The notes beneath the pieces were generated by a model. The model was not told the origin of the DNA. It did no database searches and saw only the letters and a list, made by a program, of their open reading frames with translations. The position numbers were made by a program, and so were the translations under genes. A stretch of DNA of 9,649 nt from Bacteriovoracaceae bacterium (GTDB lineage Bacteria > Bdellovibrionota > UBA1018), in the NCBI GenBank assembly GCA_947446835.1, contig CANFHS010000081.1, positions 1-9,649 of the forward strand, given 5' to 3'. How positions within the stretch are numbered: position 1 is the first letter of the stretch; each line of letters opens with the position of its first letter. This document shows positions 8,440 to 9,649 of the stretch, one piece after another.

Positions 8440-8963
8440 CCGTTCTGCTCTCCCGGTTCGGGGCAAAAGGAGTGGGAAACATAGTGATGGTCAGCCCCTA
8501 CCCGGTCCCCGATTTTCCGCTGCCCGGAGCGGACTTCCTCCATCCTGGGGAGGGTTTCCTGGACTCGCCAAAGCTTGACCGCGTGGGCTCCCGGGTGGGT
8601 CTTGCAGAGGAACGGCAAGAGGACCGCTTCCGCTTGCAGATCGTTCTGGGAAACGAACCGCCCGGCCTGGGTGCGCTTGTTCTGCCGTTCCCGGATCGCG
8701 AAGCCATCCCAGGTTTCAGGCCAGGTACCCCGCTCCAGGGACTTCTGTTCACGGTCCAGGAGTTCCCACTCCACGTAGACCGGCGGAGGGCCTGGCTCCG
8801 GAGCAAAAAAACTCCACTGAACTCCGAACGACAAAGGGCGCGTGTAACGCTCCAGCCAGTCGCGAGCGTCCCGGGCGGTAGGATCATGCGCGGTACGGTA
8901 AGGCGCGACCAGCAGTACGGCACAATGAAGGACGATCAGCAGAGAAAGGCCTTTTCGCAGCAT
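8436..8963 (-). CDS. Small membrane-anchored partner of the HTTM protein (WSFFAP motif)
   Basis: The ATG at 8963 gives 175 residues: a short basic N-terminus (MLRKG), one hydrophobic helix (LSLLIVLHCAVLLVAPY, about 6-22), then a soluble domain predicted to face the periplasm. The motif VQWSFFAPEPGPPPVYVEWELLD (about 48-70) resembles the W-S-x-F-A-P-x-P signature of small proteins found beside HTTM genes in other bacteria (DUF5819-like); this link is from memory, not from a search. It overlaps the HTTM start by four bases, so the two are almost surely made together and may form a complex. Another ATG at 8996 would add 11 residues but lacks a ribosome site, whereas the 8963 ATG has GAGGG very close. 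The start is uncertain. I cannot assign an activity. Confidence 0.7.
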   Translation of the reverse strand: MLRKGLSLLIVLHCAVLLVAPYRTAHDPTARDARDWLERYTRPLSFGVQWSFFAPEPGPPPVYVEWELLDREQKSLERGTWPETWDGFAIRERQNKRTQAGRFVSQNDLQAEAVLLPFLCKTHPGAHAVKLWRVQETLPRMEEVRSGQRKIGDRVGADHHYVSHSFCPEPGEQNG

Positions 8964-9037
8964 CACCCTCAAATTGTGCCACGATCCCCCCGCCATTGGC
9001 CAAGCGCCGAAATGTACCCAGGGATTCCCTGAAATGC

Positions 9038-9082
9038 GATGGGCCCGGATCCCATTCAGGAGCCGAGCCCATCAGGATTTTT
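9038..9082. terminator. Strong hairpin between the Gly/Met repeat gene and the HTTM module
   Basis: Plus-strand arms GATGGGCCCGG (9038-9048) and CCGAGCCCATC (9063-9073) form an 11-pair stem with a single mismatch (C opposite A) on the plus strand; in minus-strand RNA that position becomes a G-U pair, giving a complete stem. A run of five Ts (9078-9082) follows on the plus strand. The minus-strand side has only a weak GCATTTC after the stem. It starts about 29 bp after the stop of the repeat gene. It may terminate that gene, act in both directions, or block antisense transcription. Confidence 0.6.
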
Positions 9083-9102
9083 ACGTCAAAATTTGATCGA
9101 GG

Positions 9103-9649
9103 TCAGAAGTTCCGGGCGCCGCCAAAGCCCCCTGAACCGCCCAGACCGATGTTGACGGTGCCGAACAGGCCCCCGCCCAGACCACCGAACCCGATGCTGC
9201 CGTTCAGGCCGCCAAAGCCGCCCAGACCGAAGCCGCCCATTCCGTACATGTTGGAAAGGGCCTGCTGGTAGCGCCATGTGGCCTCCAGGGCCTGCTGCTG
9301 GGAAATCATGAAGTCCTGCTGCATCGTCATCGAACGCTGGTACTGGAGCTGGGCCGCGTTCATCGAGGCCGAATACCAGCCACCCACCGAGTTGCCGGGC
9401 CAGCCCCAGCCTCCGATGCCGCCGCCAATACCGCCACCAAGACCACTCCCGATGCCACCGCTCATCGGCATGCCCATACCGCCCATGCCCATGTTCCCCA
9501 TCGGCATGCCCATACCGCCCATGCCCATACCACCCATGCCCATGTTCCCCATCGGCATGCCCATACCACCCATGCCCATGTTCCCCATCGGCATGCCCAT
9601 ACCACCCATGCCCATGTTCCCCATCGGCATGCCCATACCACCCATGCCC
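9103..9649 (-). CDS. Gly/Met-rich low-complexity protein, N-terminus outside window
   Basis: The reading frame is open to the window edge and the repeats continue to that edge, so the true start probably lies beyond it. The 182 visible codons have three parts: 12-residue repeats of the type MGGMGMPMGNMG (residues 1-61 counting from the ATG at 9645), a Gly-rich linker into a Gln-rich, likely helical segment (about 91-133, with AAQLQYQRSM, MQQDFMISQQQALEATWRYQQAL), and a Gly/Phe/Leu-rich tail (GFGLGGFGGLNG ... GFGGARNF). There is no cysteine and very little charge. No catalytic motif is seen. GGM repeats recall the C-terminal tail of GroEL, and methionine clusters can bind Cu(I), but neither role can be shown here. 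A signal peptide could be outside the window. I do not recognise a named family. Confidence 0.72.
   Translation of the reverse strand, partial: GMGGMGMPMGNMGMGGMGMPMGNMGMGGMGMPMGNMGMGGMGMGGMGMPMGNMGMGGMGMPMSGGIGSGLGGGIGGGIGGWGWPGNSVGGWYSASMNAAQLQYQRSMTMQQDFMISQQQALEATWRYQQALSNMYGMGGFGLGGFGGLNGSIGFGGLGGGLFGTVNIGLGGSGGFGGARNF
9463..9649 (-). repeat. 36-bp coding tandem repeat (Gly-Met-Pro)
   Basis: Copies on the plus strand begin with CATGTTCCCC at 9490, 9541, 9577 and 9613, spaced 51, 36 and 36 bp. The 51-bp spacing is one unit plus a 15-bp partial unit (MGGMG). The units from 9541 on are nearly identical and share ACCACCC, while the two leftmost carry ACCGCCC, which marks at least two rounds of duplication. 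All periods are multiples of three, so copy-number change keeps the frame. The array runs off the window edge. Confidence 0.9.

Noticed and set aside
9463..9649. CRISPR-like array with 36-bp period
   Set aside because: The units are directly adjacent with no unique spacers, the period is a multiple of three, and the frame encodes a regular Gly/Met peptide repeat.

Overview
The window is GC-rich DNA of a Gram-negative bacterium, and every gene I can support is on the minus strand, so transcription runs from high to low coordinates. An outer membrane is implied by the Bam assembly factor and the Lol lipoprotein exporter. The order lysS, lolC/E, lolD, bamA, together with methylmalonyl-CoA epimerase, a Gly/Met-rich repeat protein and an HTTM-family gene, suggests the former Deltaproteobacteria (Bdellovibrionota, Myxococcota or Desulfobacterota). 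That placement is an inference from gene order and style, not from a search.

Right end (about 9100 to 9649): the 3' part of a low-complexity Gly/Met-rich protein encoded by 36-bp tandem repeats that run off the window edge. A strong hairpin follows its stop codon. Next (8963 down to 7528) is a two-gene module: a small single-anchor protein with a WSFFAP motif, overlapping by 4 bases (ATGA) a polytopic HTTM-domain membrane protein related to vitamin K-dependent gamma-carboxylase.

Between this module and the next genes (7366 to 7527) lies about 160 bp with no gene. It holds a long, nearly continuous imperfect hairpin (25 pairs) ending in a T-rich tract. This is either the terminator of the HTTM module or a leader/attenuator for the genes that follow; no promoter is visible between it and the next start codon.

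Left part (7365 down to 1): methylmalonyl-CoA epimerase, a rhomboid protease and a short unknown protein, then after a 50-bp gap trxB, lysS, lolC/E, lolD and the first ~490 codons of bamA. Four junctions (mce/rhomboid, trxB/lysS, lysS/lolC, lolC/lolD) have the same one-base TGATG overlap, which indicates tight translational coupling. The distal half links lipoprotein release (LolC/E-LolD) with the machine that inserts outer-membrane proteins (BamA). Most of the window is conserved housekeeping sequence. The less ordinary parts are the structured element before mce, the HTTM pair, the Gly/Met repeat protein, and a proline-to-leucine change in the LolD Walker B region.
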